From Clostridia bacterium (GTDB lineage Bacteria > Bacillota > Clostridia > Oscillospirales > CAG-382): a stretch of DNA of 64,000 nucleotides. Location of the stretch: NCBI GenBank assembly GCA_017429165.1, contig JAFRPL010000013.1, positions 1 to 64,000 of the forward strand. Reading direction: 5' to 3'. The translations under genes were made by a program, and so were the position numbers. Shown here piece by piece: positions 1-7,828 of the stretch. The first letter of the stretch is position 1; each line of letters starts with the position of its first letter. Below the pieces are notes generated by a model that was given only the letters and a program-made list of their open reading frames with translations, was not told the origin of the DNA and did not search any database.

Positions 1-342
1 CATTCGCCCCGTACCCAGATCATTGGCGAGCTTTTCAGCAATTTCACCGTAAGTCATCGTTTTCCCGTAGGGAATCGTGAGCATGATTTCCCAGACTGAC
101 TTGCGAAACGCAGAAGTTTTTATACCGAGAGGCGGTGTAAAACCGGGATCATTACCGCTGAAATAAATATCAAGCCACTTGTCCGTCTGCTTGAAAACGG
201 GCAGTTCTTTTTCTTCATGATCGGAGCCTAAAGTGTCGGCGAAATACTTCTGACCGTCAAACCAGAGCCCTATAAGATTATCGCCGTCAGAAGCCTCCGT
301 TATTCCTCCGAGAGGCGAATTATAATGATGAATATATTGCAT
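1..342 (-). CDS. ogt: Methylated-DNA--protein-cysteine methyltransferase, N-terminal part (cut by window edge)
   Basis: Reading leftwards from an ATG at 342, 114 codons stay open to the window edge. The N-terminal part (MQYIHHYNSPLGGI) and the segment FRKSVWEIMLTIPYGKTMTYGEIA are typical of O6-alkylguanine-DNA alkyltransferases (Ogt/MGMT), where the latter precedes the DNA-binding helix. The catalytic PCHR motif would lie beyond base 1, so activity cannot be judged here. The family repairs O6-methylguanine in DNA by irreversible transfer of the alkyl group to its own cysteine. A ribosome binding site (caggag) sits about 11 bases before the start, which supports this start. The gene follows the MBL-rubredoxin gene on the same strand after a pair of hairpins. 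Confidence 0.85.
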   Translation of the reverse strand, partial: MQYIHHYNSPLGGITEASDGDNLIGLWFDGQKYFADTLGSDHEEKELPVFKQTDKWLDIYFSGNDPGFTPPLGIKTSAFRKSVWEIMLTIPYGKTMTYGEIAEKLANDLGTGRM

Positions 343-367
343 AATCAGTCTTTCTCCTGCTTCACAA

Positions 368-417
368 ATCCCGATTTGTCGGGATCGTTTTTTGCTTCGA
401 CAAATCGGAATTTGTCG
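368..417. repeat. Tandem inverted repeats built on a shared 8-base core
   Basis: Two adjacent hairpins lie between ogt and the upstream minus-strand gene: 368-385 (stem ATCCCGA/TCGGGAT) and 398-417 (stem CGACAAAT/ATTTGTCG). Both contain ATTTGTCG or its complement, and a further copy (aaatcccgatttgtcga) is at 1414-1430 just upstream of the MBL-rubredoxin start. On the minus strand 398-417 is followed by gaagcaaaaaac, so it is a poor intrinsic terminator. Repeat family unknown. Confidence 0.6.
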
Positions 418-437
418 GGATCGCTCAGAACCAAAAA

Positions 438-1391
438 CTATGCCTTGTTGAATTTATCTTTGGATTGCTTGCAGCGCGGACATTTCCAGTCGTCGGGCAG
501 ATCCTCAAAGGCGACGCCGTCATGTTCGGCGGGATCGTAAACGTATCCGCAGATCGAACAGACGTATTTCCCGGTCCCTTCATCAAGTACGAAATAATCT
601 TTGTCGGGCCATATTGTCTCGGGCGGATTGTCAAGATCCATGACTTTCTTTGCCTCAAGGTTTTCGTACCCCAAAGGAGTATGCGTTCCGCAGTATACGG
701 TCGGATGATTGCGGATGAATTCGCGGATCGTATTCTGCGTGCTTCTCGCCAAATGGATATCGTCATACACGACGGACAGCTTATCCGCGTACATAGCTTC
801 GTCCGTGTAGGTGATATCTCCGTGGAACATATAGAACAGTCCGCCTTCCTCGGCTATCACTATGCTGTTTCCGTAGGTATGGCCGGGAGCGGGCAGCATA
901 CGGACGCCGGGAGCAATTATCTGACTTCTTTTGAAGTTATAATAAGGACCGTCGGTAAAATCCACGGGAGTGATGCCCGGATGATCCTTCAGAGCTCTTA
1001 TTTCTTCGGTTTCCGTCTCGACCCTGTTCACGTAGAACTTTGCGTTCGGAAAGCTTCTGATCTCTCCGGAGTGGTCGCTGTGTTTGTGAGTAAGAACGAT
1101 CTTCGTCACCTGAGAGGGCTCATACCCAGCCGTTTTCAGAGCTGATATATAATCCTCTTTCCATTTGCCTATGAATGTGTTCACCTTTCCGTCCCATACG
1201 CCGCCCGGTGTCTCCTTGGGAAGTCCCGTATCGACAAGGATGATGTCGTCTCCCGTGTCGATGACGTAGTTCTGAAGGGATCCGCGGTATTTGACGTTGT
1301 TGTCATACCGCTCCATTCCGTCTTCACCGCCGAAGGCGAACCCCTGAGCGTAAAACCCTTTTTCGAAAAACTTGACTGCTTTGATTTTCAT
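438..1391 (-). CDS. Metallo-beta-lactamase-fold hydrolase fused to a C-terminal rubredoxin domain
   Basis: A 317-residue protein in two parts. Residues 1 to about 270 form an MBL-fold domain with the metal-binding motif HKHSDH (residues 102-107), a later HTYGN histidine and the FHGD aspartate. The last 45 residues are a rubredoxin with C278xxC281 and C304xxC307 in CSIC and CPRC context, which would bind one iron. The MBL part is closer to N-acyl-homoserine-lactonase/glyoxalase-like MBL proteins than to the diiron flavodiiron proteins, so the partner reaction is not evident; the rubredoxin suggests electron transfer or redox control. The start is set by a strong ribosome binding site (aaggagg, 9 to 10 bases upstream). 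It lies upstream of ogt on the same strand, possibly one stress-related unit. Confidence 0.88.
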   Translation of the reverse strand: MKIKAVKFFEKGFYAQGFAFGGEDGMERYDNNVKYRGSLQNYVIDTGDDIILVDTGLPKETPGGVWDGKVNTFIGKWKEDYISALKTAGYEPSQVTKIVLTHKHSDHSGEIRSFPNAKFYVNRVETETEEIRALKDHPGITPVDFTDGPYYNFKRSQIIAPGVRMLPAPGHTYGNSIVIAEEGGLFYMFHGDITYTDEAMYADKLSVVYDDIHLARSTQNTIREFIRNHPTVYCGTHTPLGYENLEAKKVMDLDNPPETIWPDKDYFVLDEGTGKYVCSICGYVYDPAEHDGVAFEDLPDDWKCPRCKQSKDKFNKA

Positions 1392-1466
1392 CAGAAATAT
1401 CCTCCTTATTAATAAATCCCGATTTGTCGATATGATTCTATCACACCGAGCAAAGCTTTTCTACTG

Positions 1467-1499
1467 AAAACGGGGCTGGAATGTTGCTTCCAACCCCGT
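1467..1499 (-). terminator. Terminator of the tRNA-Ser transcript
   Basis: Directly 3' of the tRNA on the minus strand, a stem of ACGGGGT/CCCCGT type extended by TGGAA/TTCCA is followed by a short T-run (gttttc). Confidence 0.75.
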
Positions 1500-1502
1500 A
1501 AG

Positions 1503-1591
1503 TGGCGGATAGGGTGGGATTCGAACCCACGGACGGTTGCCCGTCACCTGATTTCGAGTCAGGGCCGTTATGACCACTTCGATACCTATCC
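1503..1591 (-). tRNA. tRNA-Ser (anticodon CGA)
   Basis: The minus strand folds as a class II tRNA. The acceptor stem is GGATAGG/CCTATCC with discriminator G and an encoded CCA (1503-1505). The anticodon loop CTCGAAA gives anticodon CGA, which reads UCG serine codons. There is a long variable arm (gacgggcaaccgtc) and a T-arm with GGTTCGAATCC. Length is 89 bases. Promoter at 1806-1834, terminator immediately downstream. A broken copy of its 5' half lies between promoter and gene. Confidence 0.95.
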
Positions 1592-1626
1592 GTATATAAA
1601 TGTTGTTACGCCTTTTTAAGGAATCC

Positions 1627-1782
1627 GATTTCGAGTCAGGGCCGTTATGTCCTGTTGCGGTGCCCGAAATTTTTCGCTCGCTTTCCGCTTCGCAAAATTT
1701 CGACCGCTGCCACTCCTTTTTGCTCGCTTTTTCCGCCACCGGCGGCGCTCGCAAACGTCCCCACTTCGATACCTATCCGTAT
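1627..1782 (-). pseudogene. Broken tRNA-Ser 5' half interrupted by a 111-base insert
   Basis: 1761-1782 repeats the 5' end of the neighbouring tRNA-Ser (acceptor strand into the D-arm) and 1627-1649 repeats the D-arm/anticodon part of the same gene. Together they form the 5' half of a second tRNA-Ser with 111 bases (1650-1760) inserted in the D-arm region. No 3' half follows. The insert contains inverted repeats (CGAAATTTT/AAAATTTCG, CCGCC/GGCGG, TTTGC/GCAAA). The broken copy lies downstream of the promoter at 1806-1834, so it should be co-transcribed as part of the precursor of the intact tRNA. Confidence 0.8.
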
Positions 1783-1805
1783 TTGTTGCCATCGCTGACT
1801 TTGAG

Positions 1806-1834
1806 AGTATAACACAACCAAAGGAAAAAATCAA
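1806..1834 (-). promoter_or_regulatory. Promoter for tRNA-Ser
   Basis: TTGATT, 17-base spacer, TATACT on the minus strand, upstream of the broken copy and the intact tRNA-Ser. Confidence 0.7.
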
Positions 1835-1941
1835 GGGTTTTTTATTAAGTCAGTCAAAAATCGTATTTGCGCTTTTCGGGGTGAATATCCGGCGCGCCGG
1901 CAGGCAATAATCACATACGAAAACAGAAAGGAGAAAACGCA

Positions 1942-2394
1942 ATGTATTTTACCCAAAAAGAAAACGCTTACCTCAAAGAATTCCGCGAACAGGAGCAGCT
2001 TTGCGTGGAAAAGTACGGCAAATACGCTCAAAACGCTTGCAGCACACAGCTCAAATCGCTGTTCGGTTCGCTTGCGGAATGCGAAAAGAAACACCTGCAG
2101 ACTCTTGAAGGCATAACCCACGGCGAGGTGGGCGAAGTGCCCGCTCCGTCGCCCGCGGATCTGACCGACTGCGGCAACGCGCATTACGCCGACGAGCAAA
2201 GCAGGCAGAACGACGCTTACCTGTGCCGCGATATGCTCGGTACCGAAAAGCACGTATCAAACGGCTACGGGACCGGCGTGTTCGAATTCACCGATCCGAA
2301 GGTGCGTCTTATGCTTTCGCATATCCAGCAGGAGGAACAGCAGCACGGCGAACGCATTTACAATTATATGAAAAACAACGGGATGTACAACTGA
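1942..2394 (+). CDS. CotF-like spore coat protein (ferritin-like fold)
   Basis: A 150-residue protein whose C-terminal half (YLCRDMLGTEKHVSNGYGTG and on to QQEEQQHGERIYNYM) matches the Coat F family, a helical ferritin-like domain found in Bacillus and Clostridium spore coat proteins. The N-terminal half also looks helical and rich in charged residues. The family is thought to sit in the spore coat; its biochemical role is unknown. A good ribosome binding site (aaaggag) precedes the ATG. No vegetative promoter was evident upstream, consistent with mother-cell sigma factor control, but I did not identify a specific sigE or sigK site. It stands alone, convergent with the kinase-like gene to its right. 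Confidence 0.8.
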   Translation: MYFTQKENAYLKEFREQEQLCVEKYGKYAQNACSTQLKSLFGSLAECEKKHLQTLEGITHGEVGEVPAPSPADLTDCGNAHYADEQSRQNDAYLCRDMLGTEKHVSNGYGTGVFEFTDPKVRLMLSHIQQEEQQHGERIYNYMKNNGMYN

Positions 2395-2411
2395 AAGGCA
2401 CGGATGATCCG

Positions 2412-2436
2412 CACGCCGGAGCGACGCTCCGGCGTG
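2412..2436. terminator. Hairpin between convergent genes
   Basis: A near-perfect 12-base inverted repeat (CACGCCGGAGCG/CGCTCCGGCGTG) lies between the stop of the CotF-like gene and the stop of the kinase-like gene. There is no strong T-run on either side, so termination strength is uncertain. Confidence 0.55.
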
Positions 2437-2439
2437 ATT

Positions 2440-3306
2440 CTATTCATCCGACAGTTTAAGCGCAAGCCGTCTTGCGCGGTCGAGATACCGCGCGTTGCGA
2501 TCGTTTGCGGAAGACGGGTATTTATTTGCGAGCATCACCCATTCGCAATATTCGTAAAACACAAAGTAATCGAGATCACGCAAAAACGCCGCGCGGTCTA
2601 TTCCCTTTTCTTTTACAAACTTTTTATAGTAATACTCTTTTGCAAATTCTTTATCGGATTCGGTCATGGCGAAGAATTCTTCGCCCGGCTCGAAGCAGTG
2701 CGCGATAAACCGCGCGAGCGGCGTGAGATACGGCAGCACGCCCGCGTGCTCCCAATCCACCATGACAGCCCGTACGCCGTCGTAAAGCACGTTGAAGGGC
2801 AGCAGGTCGTCGTGGCAGAGCGTGCGCGGGAGCGATCCGTATATCTTCAAAAACTCCGCGTAGCAGCGTTCGAGCAAAGGATCCGCCAGATATTTTCCGC
2901 GCCCGGCGCGCGAACGCAGACTTTCATCATATGTCGTACCGCGCCCCGCGTGAGACGTGTCGAGCCAGAACCGGTCCTGCACAGAAACGAGCGCGTCGAC
3001 AGCCGCGGCTGCGGAAGCCTTATCGACACTCAAAAGCGCCTCGCCGCGTTCACGGCTCAAGAGCAGATATTCGTCCCCGCCGGCGTTTGCCGAACCGTAA
3101 AACCGCGGAACGCCGCCGACCGGCTGCGAAAAAAACTCGCGATATATTTCCGTTTCTTTACCCTTTGCCTTTTTAAGCACGTATTCGCCGCTTTCGCAGA
3201 CTATACGCCATACGTCGTACGCGCCCCCGTCTTCGGAGTTTATATACCGTTCGGCGCGCGCCGCGCCGCCCTTGCCGAACAGCGCGAAGACAGCGTTTAT
3301 ATCCAT
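2440..3306 (-). CDS. Aminoglycoside phosphotransferase/choline kinase-fold protein
   Basis: About 288 residues from the ATG at 3306, preceded by gggtga; an in-frame upstream start at 3333 has no better site. The catalytic loop CHDDLLPFNVLYDG (H-D-D-L-x(3)-N) and the following MVDWEHAG (metal-binding aspartate) define the APH/choline kinase superfamily, which phosphorylates hydroxyl groups on small molecules with ATP or GTP. The substrate cannot be deduced; most genomic copies are not antibiotic-resistance enzymes and many act on choline, sugars or amino sugars. It is transcribed alone, divergent from the TPR/DUF4037 pair. Confidence 0.8.
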   Translation of the reverse strand: MDINAVFALFGKGGAARAERYINSEDGGAYDVWRIVCESGEYVLKKAKGKETEIYREFFSQPVGGVPRFYGSANAGGDEYLLLSRERGEALLSVDKASAAAAVDALVSVQDRFWLDTSHAGRGTTYDESLRSRAGRGKYLADPLLERCYAEFLKIYGSLPRTLCHDDLLPFNVLYDGVRAVMVDWEHAGVLPYLTPLARFIAHCFEPGEEFFAMTESDKEFAKEYYYKKFVKEKGIDRAAFLRDLDYFVFYEYCEWVMLANKYPSSANDRNARYLDRARRLALKLSDE

Positions 3307-3364
3307 TTGATTCACCCGATGCAATATTACCACAAAAGAAACGTATTGTCAAACGCGATTTTTC

Positions 3365-3393
3365 TTGACTATGCGCACGCGCGCGGGTATAAT
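3365..3393 (+). promoter_or_regulatory. Promoter for the TPR/DUF4037 operon
   Basis: TTGACT, 17-base spacer, TATAAT, 34 bases before the TPR gene start. Confidence 0.8.
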
Positions 3394-3427
3394 CGTTATA
3401 AGAAGACAAAACGCGGAGTGAAAGACT

Positions 3428-4225
3428 ATGCTTGATCGCAGTGATTACGAAGAACCGAGATGCCTTTTGTGTATGGAAGGCGACGAACGCGAAGACGCCG
3501 ATATCCGCCGTCTGGCGCAGAAGCTGGACGGCTTCTACGCGCACGACGATATGGCGGGAGCCGAGCGTTTTTTGAAAACATGGCTTGCCGAAAGCGCGCA
3601 GACCGGCGACAAAAAGCTTGAATTCTTTGTGCAAAACGAGCTTATAGGGGTGTTCCGCAAGACCGGGAGGAAAGAGCCCGCGCTCGACAGCGCCGACCGC
3701 GCAGTCGCGCTTGCAGAAACGCTCGGGATAGAAAACCGCGCGGACGGCGCGCGCGCGTTAATAAACGCCGCCACCGCCTACCACGCGTTCGGCTATCCGG
3801 AAGTCGCGGTGATGCTGTTTGAGCGCGTAAAGCCCGTTTGCGAACGCGACATGACCGCCGGCTACACGCTCGGCTCGTTTTACAACAATATGGCGCTGGC
3901 GCTCGCCGACACCGGCGAATCCGCGTACGCCGAAGAGCTTTACGGCAGAGCGCTCGGCGTTATGGAAAACACTCCCGGCGGCGAGCCCGAACAGGCGATA
4001 ACTCATCTGAATCTCGCCGACCTGTACGCGCTTGAAAACGAGAACGCAAAAATCGGCGCTCAGCTTGAAACAGCGCGTTCGCTTTTGGAAAAATGCGCGT
4101 CTTTGAACGACGCGAATTACGCGTTCGTATGTTCAAAATGCGCGCCTGTGTTCGCTCACTACGGAATGGCGGAATACGCAAAAACGCTTGAAGAACGTTC
4201 GCGGAGGATATATGAAGGGGCTTGA
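3428..4225 (+). CDS. Tetratricopeptide-repeat protein
   Basis: A 265-residue soluble protein made of helical repeats. Segments such as LEFFVQNELIGVFRKTGR, LGSFYNNMALALADTGE and AITHLNLADLYALENENA fit TPR-like helix pairs across residues 25-260. No signal peptide or membrane segment. TPR proteins act as protein-protein interaction scaffolds. It overlaps the next gene by 14 bases, so the two are translationally coupled and probably work together with the DUF4037 protein. Start supported by ggagtg eight bases upstream of the ATG. Confidence 0.75.
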   Translation: MLDRSDYEEPRCLLCMEGDEREDADIRRLAQKLDGFYAHDDMAGAERFLKTWLAESAQTGDKKLEFFVQNELIGVFRKTGRKEPALDSADRAVALAETLGIENRADGARALINAATAYHAFGYPEVAVMLFERVKPVCERDMTAGYTLGSFYNNMALALADTGESAYAEELYGRALGVMENTPGGEPEQAITHLNLADLYALENENAKIGAQLETARSLLEKCASLNDANYAFVCSKCAPVFAHYGMAEYAKTLEERSRRIYEGA

Positions 4226-5147
4226 GATCTGCCGGCTTTACTACAAAGAATACGGCGAACCTATGCTTAAACGCGATTTTGCGGATATCTTTCCGCTGCT
4301 CGCGTGCGGTCTTTTCGGCAGCGGTTCAGAGTGTTTCGGCTACGACGATGAAATATCGCGCGATCACGATCTGGAACCGGGGTTTTGCATCTTTCTGCCC
4401 GGCGAAGACGTCGTCGACAGGCACGCGGCGTTTTTGCTGGAACGCGCCTACGCAAAGCTGCCTTACGAATATATGGGACTTTTCAGGCAGCCGGCGGTAC
4501 CCGTGGGCGGAGCGCGGCGCGGAGTGATACGCACGGCGGCATTCTTTGCCGAAAGGACCGGTTCGCCGGACGGGATACTCGGCGAATTCGAGTGGCTTTC
4601 CCTGCCCGACCAGGCGCTTGCGGAATGCGTGAACGGCGAACTGTTTTACGACGGATACGGCGAAGTGTCCGCAATAAGGAATCGTCTCGCGCATCAGCCT
4701 GCCGACGTGCGGCTGAAAAAACTGGCGAGCGAGCTGCTTCTGGCAGGCCAGAGCGGCCAGTACAACTATTTGCGCTGCGTAAAACACGGCGAACCCGGCG
4801 CCGCCGCGCTGGCGCTGAACGGATTTGCAAATCATATTATGAAATGCTGTTTTCTGATATGCGGAAAATATATGCCGTTTTACAAGTGGAGTTTCCGTGC
4901 GCTGCGCGGGCTCGATCTGCCTCAGGGACTTGCTGCGGAGCTTGAAAAACTCGTATGCGGCGGCTTTGCGGGCGTGGAAGAAGCGGCTCGGACGGCGGAA
5001 AAAATATCTGCCGCCATTGCAGACGAACTGCGGCGGCAGAATTTTGTAAAAAGCGATACGAACGAGCTCGAAAGACTCGCTTACGAAATAAACGGTTCCA
5101 TAGCGGGCGAGGCCATGCGCAACGCGCACATACTCGCGGGGGCGTGA
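4212..5147 (+). CDS. DUF4037 protein (nucleotidyltransferase-like)
   Basis: A 311-residue protein starting at the ATG at 4212, with gcggagg just upstream inside the end of the TPR gene. The N-terminal GSGSECFGYDDEISRDHD stretch resembles the GS-x-(n)-DxD core of nucleotidyltransferase-fold proteins, and the arrangement matches DUF4037. The middle and C-terminal parts are helical. Family function is unknown; relatives are often next to TPR proteins. A role as a small-molecule nucleotidylyltransferase is only a fold-based inference. Confidence 0.75.
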   Translation: MKGLEICRLYYKEYGEPMLKRDFADIFPLLACGLFGSGSECFGYDDEISRDHDLEPGFCIFLPGEDVVDRHAAFLLERAYAKLPYEYMGLFRQPAVPVGGARRGVIRTAAFFAERTGSPDGILGEFEWLSLPDQALAECVNGELFYDGYGEVSAIRNRLAHQPADVRLKKLASELLLAGQSGQYNYLRCVKHGEPGAAALALNGFANHIMKCCFLICGKYMPFYKWSFRALRGLDLPQGLAAELEKLVCGGFAGVEEAARTAEKISAAIADELRRQNFVKSDTNELERLAYEINGSIAGEAMRNAHILAGA

Positions 5148-5151
5148 CAGA

Positions 5152-5811
5152 TCATTCGATCTCCCACACCGCGCTCACGCTTTCTTCTATGTCAATATCG
5201 TGCGGAGCGATGTCGGCTATGGAGCTCTTTGCGTTCATCATTCGCGCGGCGACCGCGTCTTCGCGGAATTCCGTGCGCGAAACGAAATTGTGCGGCACGC
5301 CGCTCTGTTCGATACTCAGCACTTTCAAAAGCCCTACTCCCATCGCTTTGGCGAGGGACGCGGCTTTTCTTTTTGCGTCTTCGGCGGCGAGCGAAAGCGC
5401 CGTATCGACCGCTTCTTCCTTGGATTCGAGCGCGAACGAAATGTTCAGTCTCGCGTCGGCTCCGCTCTTTGCGGCGGCGGCGAGCACGTCGCGCAGCTTT
5501 TGGGTGTCGCATCCGAAGCTGAGCTGCATATTGTAACGCACGCAGTAGCCGGCAAAAACGCTCTTGTAGTTGCCGTCCTTGTCGCGCACCGATTCATATT
5601 CGGTGGTGACGTTGAACGACGAAGTCTTAAGGTCGTTTTCTTCGAATCCGCATTTTACGACGGCGCTCTTCAGCTGTTCGACGGCGCGCGCCGAAAGCGA
5701 AAGCGCTTCTTCGTAATCCTTGCTGCGGCGTTCGATATCGGCGAACAGCTGGATGGTATCGGGCGCGAACGAGCATTTTCCCGTACCTCTTACGGCAATT
5801 GTCCTTGGCAT
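5152..5811 (-). CDS. SIMPL-domain (DUF541) protein
   Basis: A 219-residue protein from the ATG at 5811, chosen because a strong ribosome binding site (aaggagg) lies 7 bases upstream. The pattern TIAVRGTGKCSFAPDTIQL at the start, LKTSSFNVTTEYESVRDKDG, then a repeated beta-alpha region to VSAVWEIE, is the SIMPL/DUF541 family, periplasmic or cytoplasmic proteins of unclear role that includes oxidative-stress-defence proteins such as YggE. No signal peptide is visible, so it probably acts in the cytoplasm. The start overlaps the end of psuG by 22 bases, so the two are co-transcribed and coupled. Confidence 0.82.
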   Translation of the reverse strand: MPRTIAVRGTGKCSFAPDTIQLFADIERRSKDYEEALSLSARAVEQLKSAVVKCGFEENDLKTSSFNVTTEYESVRDKDGNYKSVFAGYCVRYNMQLSFGCDTQKLRDVLAAAAKSGADARLNISFALESKEEAVDTALSLAAEDAKRKAASLAKAMGVGLLKVLSIEQSGVPHNFVSRTEFREDAVAARMMNAKSSIADIAPHDIDIEESVSAVWEIE

Positions 5812-6749
5812 TGTTGTTCCTCCTTTTTTATAAGCGCGCAGTATTCGCACGCGGTGCGCGCGGCGAGCCGCGCGTTGTTGAGCACAAGCTGTATGTTCGA
5901 TTCCAGACTCAGCCCGCCCGTCAGTTCCTTGACCTTTGCGAGCAGGAACGGCGTGGTCTCTTTGCCCTTTATCCCTTCCGCGCGCGACTGAGCGATCGCT
6001 TCGTCGATGGCGGAATCGATATATTCCTTATCCATAGAATACTCTTCGGGGATAGGGTTGGCGACGAGCATACCGCCGCCCAAACACATCTTTTCGCCGC
6101 AGCGGAAAGCGCGAGCGAGTTCTTCTTCGGAATCCACACGGTAATCGACTCCGAATCCGCTCTTGCGGGTGTAGAACGCGGGCAGTTCATTTGTCCCGTA
6201 GCCGATCACCGGCACGCCCCCGGTCTCTAAGTATTCGAGCGTGAGCCCCAGATCGAGTATGGATTTCGCCCCGGCGCAAACGACCATCACCGGCGTGCGC
6301 GCGAGCTCTTCGAGATCGGCGGAAATATCCATGGTAGTCTCGGCGCCGCGGTGCACGCCTCCTATGCCGCCGGTGGCGAATATCTTTATTCCCGCCATCG
6401 CGGCGATTATCATTGTCGAAGCGACCGTCGTCGCGCCGTCGCACGAGCGCGATACGAGAAACGCCAGGTCGCGCCGCGACGCTTTGGTTATCTGCGTCCC
6501 TTTTTTGCCCAAATATTCTATTTCACCGCGGGAAAGCCCCGCTTTGAGTTTGCCGCCGATTATCGCTATGGTAGCCGGAACTGCGCCGCATTCGCGCACC
6601 GCTCCTTCCACCGCCAGCGCGGTCTGCACGTTCTGCGGATAGGGCATCCCGTGGCTGATTATCGTAGATTCGAGCGCCACGACGGGTCTCCCCGCGGCGA
6701 GCGCGGACGCGACTTCGGGCGACACCGATAAAAATTCGTTAAATTCCAT
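5790..6749 (-). CDS. psuG: Pseudouridine-5'-phosphate glycosidase
   Basis: A 319-residue protein with the family signatures VALESTIISHGMPYPQNV, GATTVASTMIIAAMAGIKIFATGGIGGVHRG and CAGAKSILDLGLTLEYLETGGVPVIGYGT. PsuG splits pseudouridine-5'-phosphate into uracil and ribose-5-phosphate in the cytoplasm, so modified nucleoside from RNA turnover can be reused. The usual partner kinase PsuK is not in this window. Promoter TTTACA-17-TATCAT lies upstream, divergent from the nrnA operon, and the downstream SIMPL gene overlaps by 22 bases. Confidence 0.95.
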   Translation of the reverse strand: MEFNEFLSVSPEVASALAAGRPVVALESTIISHGMPYPQNVQTALAVEGAVRECGAVPATIAIIGGKLKAGLSRGEIEYLGKKGTQITKASRRDLAFLVSRSCDGATTVASTMIIAAMAGIKIFATGGIGGVHRGAETTMDISADLEELARTPVMVVCAGAKSILDLGLTLEYLETGGVPVIGYGTNELPAFYTRKSGFGVDYRVDSEEELARAFRCGEKMCLGGGMLVANPIPEEYSMDKEYIDSAIDEAIAQSRAEGIKGKETTPFLLAKVKELTGGLSLESNIQLVLNNARLAARTACEYCALIKKEEQQCQGQLP

Positions 6750-6771
6750 ATTTCCGACTCCTTGCAGATAT

Positions 6772-6800
6772 ATGATATCACAAAAAGCGGCGCGTGTAAA
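6772..6800 (-). promoter_or_regulatory. Promoter for psuG
   Basis: TTTACA, 17-base spacer, TATCAT on the minus strand, 23 bases from the psuG start. Confidence 0.6.
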
Positions 6801-6833
6801 GCATAAAAACGTTAAACGCTGAAAATACCGTTA

Positions 6834-6862
6834 TTGACACGGTGCGGCGCGCATGCTATAAT
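6834..6862 (+). promoter_or_regulatory. Promoter for the nrnA-nrnA-surE operon
   Basis: TTGACA, 17-base spacer, TATAAT; near consensus. Confidence 0.88.
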
Positions 6863-6891
6863 ATAAAAAACTGCAGTTTGGAGTAAAATAA

Positions 6892-7827
6892 ATGTTTGAA
6901 AAAGCCGTAGAACTTATAAAGAAATTCCACACCGTAATAATACACCGCCACGCCAACCCCGACGGCGACGCCATAGGCGCGCAGACCGGGCTATGGTTTT
7001 TCATACGCGCGAATTTTCCCGAAAAGCAGGTCTTCTGCGTGGGCGACGACCCCAAGCGCTATTCGTTTATGGACCATTCCGCGCCCGACAGCATACCAGA
7101 CGTCGTATATTCCGACGCGCTCGCGGTGATACTCGACACCTCTTCCGCCGAGCTGATAAGCGACGTGCGCTGGAAGACCGCCAAAAGCACGCTGCGGATC
7201 GACCACCACGTGTTGCTTGCGCAGATCGCGGAATATGAGATAGTCGACCCCGCGTACGAAAGCTGCTGCGGTATGATAGCCGATATGATCCGCGAAAGCG
7301 GACTCAAACTCACGCCCGAATGCGCAAAGGCGCTCTATACCGGGCTCGTGACCGATTCCGGCAGGTTTTTGTACGACAGCACCACCCCCGCCACGTTCAA
7401 ACGCGCCGCGTATCTTACGTCCAGCTCTTTCAGCCGCGAAAGTATTTTCAAGGGACTTTATTCAAACGATTTCAAAAACCTGCGCGCGCGCGCGCAGTTC
7501 ATACTCAACATAAAATTCACAATGCACAACGTGGCGTACGTATATACCACGCTCGAGGAATTCCCAACGTACGGGCTCGACGCGTTTTCGGTATCGCGCG
7601 GGATGGTCAACACGATGTCCGACATCCGCGGCGTTCAGATCTGGGCGAACTTCACCGAGACCGAAAGCGGCATATGGTGCGAGATCCGCTCTTCGGGCAA
7701 AAACGTCTGCCCTGTCGCCGTAAAATACGGCGGCGGCGGTCACGCCAAGGCGTGCGGAGCCACGCTCCCGGACCGCGAAACGGCTATGAAACTGCTTGCG
7801 GAGCTCGACGAAATGTGCGGAGAATGA
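6892..7827 (+). CDS. nrnA: DHH/DHHA1 phosphoesterase, NrnA-type (first copy)
   Basis: A 311-residue cytoplasmic protein. The DHH domain has HRHANPDGDAIGAQ, an aspartate in VILDTSS, RIDHH, and LVTDSGRF; the C-terminal DHHA1 domain ends with YGGGGHAKACGAT. These are the metal and RNA-binding motifs of NrnA, which removes nucleotides from very short RNAs (nanoRNAs) and dephosphorylates 3'-phosphoadenosine-5'-phosphate. Length matches the family. A ribosome binding site (ttggag) precedes the ATG. It is the first gene of a tight operon with a second DHH copy and surE; spacing is 1 base and then a 4-base overlap. Confidence 0.9.
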   Translation: MFEKAVELIKKFHTVIIHRHANPDGDAIGAQTGLWFFIRANFPEKQVFCVGDDPKRYSFMDHSAPDSIPDVVYSDALAVILDTSSAELISDVRWKTAKSTLRIDHHVLLAQIAEYEIVDPAYESCCGMIADMIRESGLKLTPECAKALYTGLVTDSGRFLYDSTTPATFKRAAYLTSSSFSRESIFKGLYSNDFKNLRARAQFILNIKFTMHNVAYVYTTLEEFPTYGLDAFSVSRGMVNTMSDIRGVQIWANFTETESGIWCEIRSSGKNVCPVAVKYGGGGHAKACGATLPDRETAMKLLAELDEMCGE

Positions 7828-7828
7828 T

